Below are positions 8,525 to 16,417 of a stretch of 62,642 bases of DNA, piece after piece. The first letter of the stretch is position 1; the number at the start of each line of letters is the position of its first letter. Made by a program: the position numbers and the translations under genes. The notes below the pieces were generated by a model. It was not told where the DNA came from, ran no database searches, and saw nothing but the letters and a program-made list of their open reading frames with translations. Location: positions 1 to 62,642 of the forward strand of contig JADZAF010000257.1 of the NCBI GenBank assembly GCA_020852755.1, read 5' to 3'. Source of the stretch: Bryobacterales bacterium. GTDB taxonomy: Bacteria > Acidobacteriota > Terriglobia > Bryobacterales > Bryobacteraceae.

Positions 8525-10203
8525 AGCGCGGCGGCGAATCCGGTTTTGCCATGCTGCTGGTCTTCGCCATGGCGGCGACCGTGGGCATCATGCTGTACAT
8601 GCAGATGCCCAACATCGTGTTCGAGGCGCAGCGGCAGAAGGAAGCGCTGCTGATCGAACGCGGCGAGCAGTACCAGCGCGCCATTCAGTTGTACTTCCGG
8701 AAGTTCAAGACCTTCCCTCCCAACATGGACGCCCTGGAGAAGGCCAACAACATCCGGTTCCTGCGGCGCCGGTATGAAGACCCCATGACGGGCAAGAAGG
8801 AATGGCGCCTGATTCATGTGGGCAACGGGGTGTACATCGACTCCTTGATCCACAAGCCCGACCAGAAGCAGCAGCAGAAGAGCGTCAACACCTTCATCAC
8901 GGAAGGCCCGGCCGTCGGATCCACCGGAACCGAAGGGACCTCGGGGGCGGCCGCCGCCGCGTGGATGCGTGCCCGCCGCGGCATGCCGGTGCCCGCACAA
9001 GGAGGCGAAGCGCAGCAACAGCAGCAGGAGGGCCAGGAGCAGCCGCAGCCGGGCGGAGGAATGGCAGGAATCGCCTACCCCGGGCAGACAGGGACACCGC
9101 CGGAGGGTACCCCGGGGGCCGGCCAGTTTCCGGGCCAGCAGGGGGCCGTGCCGGGCCAGCAGGGGGCCGTGCCAGGCCAGGCGGGCTTCCTGGCCGGACA
9201 GCCGGGCGCCATCCCGGGGCAGCCGGGCGCTGCTGCGAATCCGGCGCAGCCGCAAACCGTGGGGGCCGGGTTCATTGGCGGCTATCAGCAGCCCGGGATG
9301 CAGGCAGGGATGACGGGAGTTCAGCAGCCCGGCATGCCGCCTGGCGCCGGGGTTCAGCAACCGGGCATGCAGCCCGGAGGCGCCATGATGGGCGGCGGTT
9401 TCAGCGGAGGCTTCGCAGCCGGAGGACCGGGCCGGCCGATGCAGGGGTCGAATGAGGCCACCAAGCTGATTCAGGAACTGCTGACGCGGCCCAGGCCCGG
9501 CGGGTTGACCGGGACCGGCGGGGCGGCGGCCGGCGGCTTCATGGGCGGCAGCGGCATTGCCGGGGTGGCCAGCACGCTCGAAGCGGTGGCCATCAAGGTC
9601 TACAACGAGAGAGACAAGTACAACGAGTGGGAGTTCCTGTATGACCCGTCCCAGGACCGCACCGGGGCGGGCAGGACGGGCGGCGGGCAGCCCGGAACCC
9701 AGGCGGGACAGGCGGGGCCGGGCACTCCGGGGCAGTCGCCTTTCGGCGGGGCGCCGTCGCCTTTCGGCGGGGCGCCGTCGCCTTTCGGGCAGGCGGGCTT
9801 CGGGCAGGGACCGGCCATGGGACGGCCGGGCGGCTTCGGGCAGCAGCCTTCCGGCTTCGGACAGCAGACGGGCGGCTTCGGGCAGCAGACGGGCGGCTTT
9901 GGGCAGCCTTCGGGGTTCGGAGGTTTCGGAGGTCCGCAAATGCCGGGCCGTGGCGGCTTTGGCGCTCCCCAAGGTGTCTCGGCCGGCTCCTCCGGCACTT
10001 CGGCGGGAAGCGGTACGGGATCGGGCTTCGGATCGGGTTTTGGCTCCGGATTCGGATCCGGGTTCGGTGGAGGATTCGCCGGAGGGTCCGGGGGCGCCGC
10101 CGCGACCGCGCCGGGGCAATCGCAGCAGCAGCAGCGGCCGACGGCCCCGCCGCAACAGCAGCAGCCGGTCCAGAGCCGGCCGGTAACGACGCCCAAGCCG
10201 TGA
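8521..10203 (+). CDS. pseudopilin-like protein with a long Gly/Gln/Pro/Phe-rich repeat tail
   Basis: 560 residues. The N-terminus GFAMLLVFAMAATVGIMLYMQ looks like a pseudopilin hydrophobic helix after a Gly, without the usual Glu at position 5, as in GspK-type minor pseudopilins. A globular part to about residue 130 includes YFRKFKTFPPNMDALE and the Ca-loop-like RYEDPMTGKKEW common in GspG-like proteins. The rest is low complexity, made of GQQGAVP, SPFGGAP, GGFGQQT and GSGF repeats, interrupted near residue 350-375 by a normal segment (VAIKVYNERDKYNEWEFLYD). It is last in the pilus operon. Whether the tail is exported is not known. Confidence 0.72.
   Translation: MKRGGESGFAMLLVFAMAATVGIMLYMQMPNIVFEAQRQKEALLIERGEQYQRAIQLYFRKFKTFPPNMDALEKANNIRFLRRRYEDPMTGKKEWRLIHVGNGVYIDSLIHKPDQKQQQKSVNTFITEGPAVGSTGTEGTSGAAAAAWMRARRGMPVPAQGGEAQQQQQEGQEQPQPGGGMAGIAYPGQTGTPPEGTPGAGQFPGQQGAVPGQQGAVPGQAGFLAGQPGAIPGQPGAAANPAQPQTVGAGFIGGYQQPGMQAGMTGVQQPGMPPGAGVQQPGMQPGGAMMGGGFSGGFAAGGPGRPMQGSNEATKLIQELLTRPRPGGLTGTGGAAAGGFMGGSGIAGVASTLEAVAIKVYNERDKYNEWEFLYDPSQDRTGAGRTGGGQPGTQAGQAGPGTPGQSPFGGAPSPFGGAPSPFGQAGFGQGPAMGRPGGFGQQPSGFGQQTGGFGQQTGGFGQPSGFGGFGGPQMPGRGGFGAPQGVSAGSSGTSAGSGTGSGFGSGFGSGFGSGFGGGFAGGSGGAAATAPGQSQQQQRPTAPPQQQQPVQSRPVTTPKP
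9131..10070 (+). repeat. in-frame 21-bp tandem repeats inside the pseudopilin-like gene
   Basis: Three separate arrays use a 21-base (7-codon) period: two identical units at 9131-9151 and 9152-9172 (GQQGAVP), two and a half units at 9736-9788 (SPFGGAP), and near-identical units at 9853-9873 and 9874-9894 (GGFGQQT). A shorter GSGF array follows at about 10017-10064. All keep the reading frame, so copy-number change would vary tail length without breaking the protein. Confidence 0.85.
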
Positions 10204-10204
10204 A

Positions 10205-10228
10205 GAGGCCGGTCAGGAACCGGCCCTC
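10205..10228 (+). terminator. possible terminator hairpin after the pilus operon
   Basis: GGCCGGT (10207-10213) pairs with ACCGGCC (10219-10225) around a 5-base loop, 4 bases after the stop codon of the last operon gene. No T-run follows, so it is a weak candidate for intrinsic termination; it may instead protect the RNA end. Confidence 0.3.
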
Positions 10229-10303
10229 ACGCTTACCTGGGTTGCGAGATTCCGCCGGTTCTTTCTCCGGCGCCGGCGGCGCCCGCCTGAAGCCCGAGCG
10301 ATC

Positions 10304-11209
10304 CTACGGGACTTTGGCTTCCTTGACGGCGTGGCCGCCGAACTGCTGCCGCATGGCCGCCAGCATGCGCGCCGCGAAGGAATTGTCCTGGCGCGAGCGG
10401 AAGCGCATCTGCAGCGAAAGGGTGATCACCGGGGCGGGCACATCCAGCCGTATGGATTCCTCGACTGTCCAGCGGCCCTCGCCGCTATCTTCAACCCAGG
10501 GTGCCAGCGCCTCCAACCCTGGATCGGCCTGCAGGGCAAGGGCCGTGAGTTCCAGCAGCCAGGAGCGCACCACGCTGCCCTGGTTCCACAGATCGGCCAC
10601 CTTGGCCAGATCGATGTCGTACTGGGACTGTTTCAGAATCTCGAACCCTTCGGCATAGGCCTGCATCATGCCGTACTCGATGCCGTTGTGCACCATTTTG
10701 ACGAAGTGTCCGGCGCCGACCGGTCCGCAGTGCAACACCCCGTTGGGGGGGGCGAGGGCTTCCAGGACCGGCCGGATGCGCTCGAAGTCCTCCCGGTCGC
10801 CGCCCACCATCATGCAGTAGCCGACCTTCAGGCCCCAGACGCCGCCGCTGGTGCCGGCGTCCATGTAGTGAATGCCTTTGGGCTTCAGGTCGTTGTAGCG
10901 GGCGATGTCGTCCCTGAAATTGGAGTTGCCGCCGTCGATCAAAAGGTCGCCCTGGTCGATCAGCGGCGCCAGCCGGTCGATGTATGCCTGGGTGGGCGGC
11001 CCGTTGGGAACCATGATCCAGATGGCGCGCGGGGGCTCGATCTGGCGCACCAGGTCGGCCAGGTCGGAAGCGCCGGAGGCGCCCTTCTCCACGGCTGCCT
11101 GCACTTTCTTCTGATCCCGTGTGAACGCTACGACTTCGTGGCCGCGGGTAACCAGGCGCTCCACCATATTGGCGCCCATACGGCCGAGACCGATCATGCC
11201 GATTCGCAT
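10304..11209 (-). CDS. gnd: 6-phosphogluconate dehydrogenase (decarboxylating), short GndA/YqeC-type
   Basis: 301 residues, the short form of the family (about 300 rather than 470). It converts 6-phosphogluconate to ribulose 5-phosphate and CO2 with NAD(P)+ in the pentose phosphate pathway. The Rossmann motif MIGLGRMGANM is at the N-terminus; DGGNSNFRDD and GVWGLKVGYCMMVGG follow, then substrate-binding HFVKMVHNGIEYGMMQAY with the catalytic Lys. I set the start at 11209: the frame is open upstream, but a ribosome-binding site (AGGAGA) lies just before this ATG and the protein begins as the family does. Confidence 0.93.
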   Translation of the reverse strand: MRIGMIGLGRMGANMVERLVTRGHEVVAFTRDQKKVQAAVEKGASGASDLADLVRQIEPPRAIWIMVPNGPPTQAYIDRLAPLIDQGDLLIDGGNSNFRDDIARYNDLKPKGIHYMDAGTSGGVWGLKVGYCMMVGGDREDFERIRPVLEALAPPNGVLHCGPVGAGHFVKMVHNGIEYGMMQAYAEGFEILKQSQYDIDLAKVADLWNQGSVVRSWLLELTALALQADPGLEALAPWVEDSGEGRWTVEESIRLDVPAPVITLSLQMRFRSRQDNSFAARMLAAMRQQFGGHAVKEAKVP

Positions 11210-11476
11210 CGATTTCTCCTGAACGGAATTACTCCCCGCTTGGCCTTCCGCAGCGAACCTGAAGGAGAGGTTTGGGGGATACAACGATCTTCCAGTGTAA
11301 CGTGAAAGCAGGTGTTGATTTCGGGCTGCGCCGCAACTTTCCAGTGCCCCGGGGCATCCGATTATTTTGGGGCGTTCGTATCTGCCGGAGCGGGCCGGGC
11401 GTCCTTCCAACGGTCCCATGACGGGCCGCGGGCAAAAATTGTAAACTAACGAGTTCTGGGGAGAACCGACACGAAC

Positions 11477-11806
11477 ATGCGAGTAACCACGTGCTTGATG
11501 CTTAGCCTTGGGGTATTGCTGGTTTCGACTGCCGCTTTCGCACAGGGCAAGAAAGGCGATCCCGCCAAGGGCAAAGCGGTGTTCGAGCAGTGCAGTGTCT
11601 GCCACGCCCCCGATTCCACCGAAAAGAAGATGGGACCGGGCTTGAAGGGGCTCTTCAAGGCCAGCAAGATGACCAACGGGAAGAAGCCCACCGAAGCCAA
11701 TGTGCGGGCCAAGATCGACGAAGGCGGCAACGGCATGCCGGCTTACAAGGACATGCTGAACGGCCAGGAAAAAGACGATCTGATTGCCTACCTGAAGACG
11801 CTCTGA
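11477..11806 (+). CDS. small periplasmic class I cytochrome c
   Basis: 109 residues with a signal peptide (LMLSLGVLLVSTAAFAQ) and one haem site, CSVCH, near residue 42; MPAYKDML supplies the distal Met ligand. The DPAKGKAVFEQCSVCH layout and ending KDDLIAYLKTL are typical of electron-carrier cytochromes c. It may exchange electrons with the Rieske/cytochrome b complex at 60418-62531, though it is not linked to it. Upstream, TAAACT near 11442 is a possible -10 box. Confidence 0.88.
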   Translation: MRVTTCLMLSLGVLLVSTAAFAQGKKGDPAKGKAVFEQCSVCHAPDSTEKKMGPGLKGLFKASKMTNGKKPTEANVRAKIDEGGNGMPAYKDMLNGQEKDDLIAYLKTL

Positions 11807-11852
11807 ACCTGAAAGAACAACCGCTCCCCGCGGCGGAGTCGAGCGGCTTCTC

Positions 11853-13067
11853 TTACTTCGCGAGCACTTCCACTGCCTTCTTCAGCAGCGGATCTTCCGC
11901 AGGCGCCTTGCGCGGCTCGGGCTTGGGCGCCTCCGGCCGGGCAGCCTCGGACTCGTCTTCCTCGTCATCGACCTGCGGCTCGGGTTCTTGCACCAGGTGC
12001 TGAGGCGTCACACCCGAATCCTGGATCGACTTGCCGGAAGGCGAGTAGTACTTGGCCACGGAGAGGATTACCGCCGCGCCGTCGTCCAGGGTGACGGGGC
12101 GGCGGATCGAGGCGTCCCCGTAAGTCTTTTCCCCGACTACCTGGGCCCGCCCGCTATCCAGCAGGGCCGCGGCGGCGACTTCCGCCCCGCCGGCCGTGCC
12201 CCGGTTCGTAATCACCGATACCGGCAGCTTCCACACGGTTCCGGGCGCCAGCGCGTTGAAATCCTTCCGGGGCGACTTCTGGCCCTGGGAGTAGGTGATC
12301 AGCCCTTTTTCAAGAAACAGGTCGGCCAGCGCCACGCCTTCCTCGGCCGGGCCCGTTCCGCAATGCCGCAGATCCAGCACCAGCCGCGTGGCCCCCTGCT
12401 TCAACAGACCGGTGACCGCTCGCGAAATCTCGGCCGCCTTGCCGCGTTCCAGAGTCTGCGGCTCCACGTAGCCCACCTGTTCGGGAAGCATCTTCGAAAC
12501 CACCGGCGGCGGCGAGGGCAGGGCGCGCGTCAGGGTGATCTTCTGAGGCTCCGGCCGCCGGATGCGCATGACGGAAAGCTCGATGGTGGTGCCGGGCTCT
12601 CCCTTCAACAGCAATTCGGCGTATGCCAGGGGCATGTCCCGGGTGGCTACCCCCTTGATCGCCTCGATGACGTCCCCGGTGGTCAAACCGGCCTTGTCCG
12701 CGGGCGAGCCGGGAACCGCGTCCACCACGCCCACGTAGCCGAACCTCTTGGACAGCGCCAGGCCGACGTCACCCTTTTCGACGTCCTTCTTCTTCAAGTA
12801 TTCCTTGTACTGCTCCGCGCTCAGGTAACTGGCGAAAGGATCTATGGACTCCAGCAGCCCGGTGACGGCGCCCAGGGTGATGCTCTTCATGTCGGGCTCT
12901 TCCACGTATTCGCTCTTGATGCGGGAAAGAACCTCGGTGAAAACAGCCAACTGGCGGTAGGGACCGTCCGAATTGTCGGCGTTCTTGCCCAGCAGCGCGC
13001 CGATCAGCAGAAGCGCTGCCAGACACGTGGAGGCCATGACGACCACAAGCTTCGCGCGGTTGTTCAT
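11853..13067 (-). CDS. S41 (CtpA-type) protease homologue lacking the catalytic Ser and Lys
   Basis: 404 residues: N-terminal membrane anchor (LVVVMASTCLAALLLIGALL), helical domain, PDZ domain at about 100-175 (FGYVGVVDAVPGSPADKAGL), S41 core at 195-350, acidic tail. Active family members read roughly GSASASE for the Ser and FGKGSVQ for the Lys. Here the matching stretches are GTAGGAE (290-296), with Gly293 at the nucleophile, and YGDASIR (316-322), with Asp318 at the Lys site. The surrounding fold motifs (VVGEKTYG, AKYYSPSGKSIQ) are intact, so it is probably a folded, inactive scaffold. I set the start at 13067, before the membrane anchor. Confidence 0.88.
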   Translation of the reverse strand: MNNRAKLVVVMASTCLAALLLIGALLGKNADNSDGPYRQLAVFTEVLSRIKSEYVEEPDMKSITLGAVTGLLESIDPFASYLSAEQYKEYLKKKDVEKGDVGLALSKRFGYVGVVDAVPGSPADKAGLTTGDVIEAIKGVATRDMPLAYAELLLKGEPGTTIELSVMRIRRPEPQKITLTRALPSPPPVVSKMLPEQVGYVEPQTLERGKAAEISRAVTGLLKQGATRLVLDLRHCGTGPAEEGVALADLFLEKGLITYSQGQKSPRKDFNALAPGTVWKLPVSVITNRGTAGGAEVAAAALLDSGRAQVVGEKTYGDASIRRPVTLDDGAAVILSVAKYYSPSGKSIQDSGVTPQHLVQEPEPQVDDEEDESEAARPEAPKPEPRKAPAEDPLLKKAVEVLAK

Positions 13068-13181
13068 AACGTACTCAAGTCGGGGCCCCATGAGACACAA
13101 GCCCCTGTCTCTATTTATTCAGTATATCAGGTGGGTTTCCCGTTCCGGGGAAAAACGCAGGCGCGGGGCGCCGGCCGGCCT

Positions 13182-13454
13182 CTATTGGGCGGGTTGCAGG
13201 GCCTTCAGGCGGCGGTGCATCCGGGACTTGTACCGGGCGGCGGTATTGCGCTTGATCACGCCGATCCGGGCCATGTGGTCCACTACGGAGAAGGTCTTCG
13301 GCAGCAGCGCCGCGGCAGCGCCCGGGTCCTTGGAGGCCAGAACCTGGCGCATGGCGCGGATCTGGCGGCGCAGCCGGGTCTTGTTCTTCCGGTTGACCAG
13401 CGTCCGGGCTTCAATCTGTCGAGCTCGCTTCAGGGCGGAGAAATGGTTCGCCAT
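13182..13454 (-). CDS. rpsT: 30S ribosomal protein S20
   Basis: 90 residues, the normal length. The start [13 protein letters not shown] and the dense Lys/Arg pattern are typical of S20, which binds the 5' domain of 16S rRNA. It stands alone between the S41 homologue and the PLP-enzyme gene, with 66 bases between its start and the next stop. No autoregulatory structure was recognised upstream. Confidence 0.95.
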   Translation of the reverse strand: MANHFSALKRARQIEARTLVNRKNKTRLRRQIRAMRQVLASKDPGAAAALLPKTFSVVDHMARIGVIKRNTAARYKSRMHRRLKALQPAQ

Positions 13455-13520
13455 CTATAGTCTCAGCTTGATTCTTCAGGATACCGCAGGCGGCCGGACC
13501 GGTCAAATCGGGCCGGCGCT

Positions 13521-14708
13521 CTAACCCTGGGACAGGATCTCCCGGATCCGGCGACCCACGATCTCCGCCTCGCCGGGCTGAAGCATCCAGGAGGCGATCT
13601 CCACTCCCGTACTTGGTTCGGGCACCAGTTCGATGGAGGGCTCGCCGTCGCGCAGGCGCTGCATGAGTTCTTTCGGCGTCAGCCGGATGCGCGATGGATC
13701 CCACTCCACGCGCAGGTGCGGCACCTGGTTGGCGATCCGGGGTACGAAGGGCTCGGCACGCACCCCCGGCACCTTGGAGACCTGGCGGCTCATCGCCGCC
13801 ACGCGGCGCTCCCATTCCTTGTACAGGCTGGCGTGATCCTCCTTGAGAAAGCTCTCCAGCGCCACCATCATGCCCACCAGTTCCTCCTTGTTCACTTTGC
13901 AGGAACGGCCCATGGTGTCGCTATAGGGGGCGGTGTTCAGGCGGGCCGCCTCGATCAGGTGCTTGCGTCCCAGCAGCAGGCCGGCGCTCTGCGGGCCGCG
14001 AATCCCCTTCCCCCCGGAGACGGCGATCAGGTCGAAGCCCAGCTTGATGGGCCGGGTCAGGTTCTCGAGCGGCGGGATGTCGGCAGCGGCGTCGTTGAAG
14101 GTGGGAATTCCGCGGCGCTTGCCGAGGGCGATGAATTCCTCCATCTTCACCTGGCCCTGCGGCTCGGCCTTGTTCAGAAAAAGCAGCAGCGCGGTGCGCG
14201 GCGAGATGGCCCGCTCCAATTCTTCACGCGTCTCGACCTCGATCATGCGGATGCCGCAGTTGCGCACCATATGGTCGTACGGAAAGCGGTGGCTTTTCTG
14301 AATGATCACCTCGTTCTTCATGCCGGTCGAGTCGGGGATGCGGCGGATCAGCTCGGGGTCGGTCCCCGTCATGCAGGCGGCCGTGCCCAAAGTCAGGGCG
14401 GCGGCGGCGCCCGAAGGCACCATGGCGGCCTCGCAGCCCAGCAGGCCCGCGATCCGCTTTCCCACCGCGTCGTGCAATTCCGTCAGCCGCACGAAGCGGG
14501 TGGACATGGCCTGGATGGCCTTCACCACCTCGGGACGCATCAGGCAGCCCGTAAACATCGTATAGACGCCCGCTCCGTTGATGATGGGCCGGACCCCGAG
14601 TTCCGTGTAGAAGTTGCGCTCGGCCGGAGCGGCCAGGGCCGGCGGAACCACGGCGCCCAGAAACGGCAGGCGATAGACGCCTTGGAAGAATCGTCTGCGA
14701 TCGATCAT
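13521..14708 (-). CDS. SelA/DgaE-like PLP-dependent lyase with a twin-arginine-type N-terminus
   Basis: 395 residues. The fold belongs to the group containing selenocysteine synthase and D-glucosaminate-6-phosphate ammonia-lyase: ELGVRPIINGAGVYTMFTG, MVPSGAAAALTLGTAACM, and the cofactor-lysine motif AVSGGKGIRGPQSAG. True SelA is longer, so an ammonia-lyase or aldolase-type activity is more likely; the substrate is unknown. The N-terminus MIDRRRFFQGVYRLPFLGAVVPPALA looks like a Tat signal, unusual for a PLP enzyme. I chose ATG 14708 because the longer frame only shadows the next gene. TACACT lies 7 bases upstream. Confidence 0.82.
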   Translation of the reverse strand: MIDRRRFFQGVYRLPFLGAVVPPALAAPAERNFYTELGVRPIINGAGVYTMFTGCLMRPEVVKAIQAMSTRFVRLTELHDAVGKRIAGLLGCEAAMVPSGAAAALTLGTAACMTGTDPELIRRIPDSTGMKNEVIIQKSHRFPYDHMVRNCGIRMIEVETREELERAISPRTALLLFLNKAEPQGQVKMEEFIALGKRRGIPTFNDAAADIPPLENLTRPIKLGFDLIAVSGGKGIRGPQSAGLLLGRKHLIEAARLNTAPYSDTMGRSCKVNKEELVGMMVALESFLKEDHASLYKEWERRVAAMSRQVSKVPGVRAEPFVPRIANQVPHLRVEWDPSRIRLTPKELMQRLRDGEPSIELVPEPSTGVEIASWMLQPGEAEIVGRRIREILSQG

Positions 14709-14715
14709 GGCGTAC

Positions 14716-14721
14716 AGTGTA
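14716..14721 (-). promoter_or_regulatory. -10 box TACACT placed for leaderless transcription of the PLP-enzyme gene
   Basis: On the minus strand TACACT ends 7 bases before the ATG at 14708, so transcription would begin at or next to the start codon. No ribosome-binding site is visible. No convincing -35 box was found. Confidence 0.4.
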
Positions 14722-14758
14722 GCGCTCCCGGGGACCGGGAGGCGCGGCGTATCGCGGC

Positions 14759-16276
14759 TTATTCCAGCTCGGGCGGCACGCTGCCGTACGACCAGGGCTG
14801 GCTGAAGGGCGCCGCTTTCGGCCGCGAGGGAACGGGACCGGGCGCCATGCGGCCGGCCAGTTCCAGCCCGGCCCGCACCATACGCGGTCCGGCGGAAGGC
14901 TCCAGGTTGGTGTAGCTGGTCAGGCGCGTCTCGTACCCGCCGCCGCGCGGCCCCAGGGCCTCCTCGGTGGTCACGTAGCCGACGCAGCCGTTGGCCAGCT
15001 CGACCGGGAAGGTGAAAGGGAAATTGCTGCTGGCCTTCAGGTCCAGGCCCAGCTCGACGAACATCTCGCCGGGCGCCGAAACGAAGACCGCCGGTCCCAG
15101 CTGTATCGCCTGGATCTCCGCCTGCGCCTGGGGCCACCTGGCGAGCATGGCATCCAGCAGCACGGTCTCCTTGGCGAAGGTCCATTCGGTGACGCCCGCC
15201 TCTTTGGGGTCCATCTTCACGGTCTCCAGGGCGCGGCGCACGCGCTCGCGGCTGGGCTTCCGCCTGGGAATCGTGAGCACGGTGCTGGCGGCCGTGACGG
15301 GAGTGAGTTCGCCGGGATGCATCGACAGCAGCACCTTCACCGCCTCGGCCCCGACGCGGCCCCCCACCAGGCGGGCCCATTCCTCGCCGCTCGGGTTGGC
15401 GTCCGGGCTCAGATTATCCACCTGGGTGACGTCGCCGCAGAATCCCTGCATGTAGACCACTACCGCATCGCTGTCCAGCGCGCCGCGAATCGTCTTTTCC
15501 AGGTAATAGATCCAGTTGGCCGAGATGCCGTCGGGGCTGGTGGTGGCGTGGCAGGTGTAGTGAACCACGGCGCCGGCCAGGCGGCCGTCGCGGTCCCAGG
15601 CGCCGATGACCCCCACGTCCGGATCGATGGGTCCCGCCGGCCGCACGATGTCGGGATTACCCTTGCCCGGATGGGTCCAGGTGATGCCGTTCTTCATCCG
15701 GAAGCGGCGATTGTAAGCCGCCTTGTCCTCGCGCCCCAGGCCGATGCCGCAGCGCAGCGGGCCGCGTACCCGGTCCGCCTCCCGAACGGCGGCCACAATC
15801 TGATTCCGCACCCTTTCCAGGTAGCCGGCGTGGGCGCAGGAGGAATGCTCGTAGGCCAGTTTCCGGACCAGCGGGGAAGCATGGTCGAACTCACCCGGCT
15901 GCACCATCCCGACCGGCCCGGAGGAGTGCGAGTGGGTAGCGCCGATCATGACCGCATCCGGCGGGATGCCGCACGCCGCCTGGATTTCCCGGCGCGCGGC
16001 TTCCACGATCTGGCGCGGCACGATGAGGGCGTCCACACTGATCAGGGCCGCGCGGCTCGAGCCGTGGCCGAGTACCGCGGCCCGCACCTTGCAGGGATCG
16101 TGCACCTTCTTGTGGAAGACTTTGCCGTAGCCGCCCGGCATCTCCATGCCGATTTCGGGCGTGATGTCACACTCCGCGAACCCGGCGGTGAAGCCGGCTC
16201 CGGAGGCGGGCTGGGCGCGCAGGGTGGGCCCCAATGCCAGCGCGCCGCCGCTCTGCATGAATTCTCTGCGGTTCAC
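14759..16276 (-). CDS. Tat-exported neutral/alkaline ceramidase-like protein
   Basis: 505 residues. The N-terminus NRREFMQSGGALALG is a twin-arginine signal. The motif GATHSHSSGPVG matches the metal-binding THTHSGP of neutral ceramidase-type hydrolases, with CDITPEIG near residue 36 and YMQGFCGDVTQ further on, both usual in this family. In acidobacteria and planctomycetes such proteins lie among sugar and sulfatase genes, and the true substrate may not be ceramide. Start is GTG 16276, behind a strong ribosome-binding site (GAGGAGGGG). It is 50 bases upstream of the PLP-enzyme gene on the same strand. Confidence 0.85.
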   Translation of the reverse strand: MNRREFMQSGGALALGPTLRAQPASGAGFTAGFAECDITPEIGMEMPGGYGKVFHKKVHDPCKVRAAVLGHGSSRAALISVDALIVPRQIVEAARREIQAACGIPPDAVMIGATHSHSSGPVGMVQPGEFDHASPLVRKLAYEHSSCAHAGYLERVRNQIVAAVREADRVRGPLRCGIGLGREDKAAYNRRFRMKNGITWTHPGKGNPDIVRPAGPIDPDVGVIGAWDRDGRLAGAVVHYTCHATTSPDGISANWIYYLEKTIRGALDSDAVVVYMQGFCGDVTQVDNLSPDANPSGEEWARLVGGRVGAEAVKVLLSMHPGELTPVTAASTVLTIPRRKPSRERVRRALETVKMDPKEAGVTEWTFAKETVLLDAMLARWPQAQAEIQAIQLGPAVFVSAPGEMFVELGLDLKASSNFPFTFPVELANGCVGYVTTEEALGPRGGGYETRLTSYTNLEPSAGPRMVRAGLELAGRMAPGPVPSRPKAAPFSQPWSYGSVPPELE

Positions 16277-16363
16277 TTCCCCTCCTCGTTGCTATTGACT
16301 TTCAAACGTAGCACGAGGAAGCCGGCCGAAAACCGCCTGGCAGGTTGAAATCCCGGTTGAAGA

Positions 16364-16412
16364 CCTGCCCCGCATTGCCGGCTGAGCCTGAAGACCGGGT
16401 CGGCGGGGCAGG
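16364..16412. repeat. inverted repeat with 10-bp arms between two minus-strand genes
   Basis: CCTGCCCCGC (16364-16373) is an exact reverse complement of GCGGGGCAGG (16403-16412), with a 29-base loop. It lies just after the stop of the enolase-superfamily gene. No T-run follows on the minus strand, so it is a repeat or RNA-stability element rather than a clear terminator. Confidence 0.5.
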
Positions 16413-16417
16413 CCTGA

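Noticed and set aside
9131..10070. Tandem repeats considered as a CRISPR-like array
   Set aside because: The units are 21 bases, directly adjacent without unique spacers, and stay in the reading frame of a protein.
13521..14708. Selenocysteine synthase (selA) for the PLP enzyme
   Set aside because: It lacks the SelA N-terminal domain, is shorter, has a Tat-like signal, and no selB or tRNA-Sec is nearby.
16364..16412. Intrinsic terminator for the enolase-superfamily gene
   Set aside because: The arms pair well but the loop is 29 bases and no T-run follows, so it is listed only as an inverted repeat.
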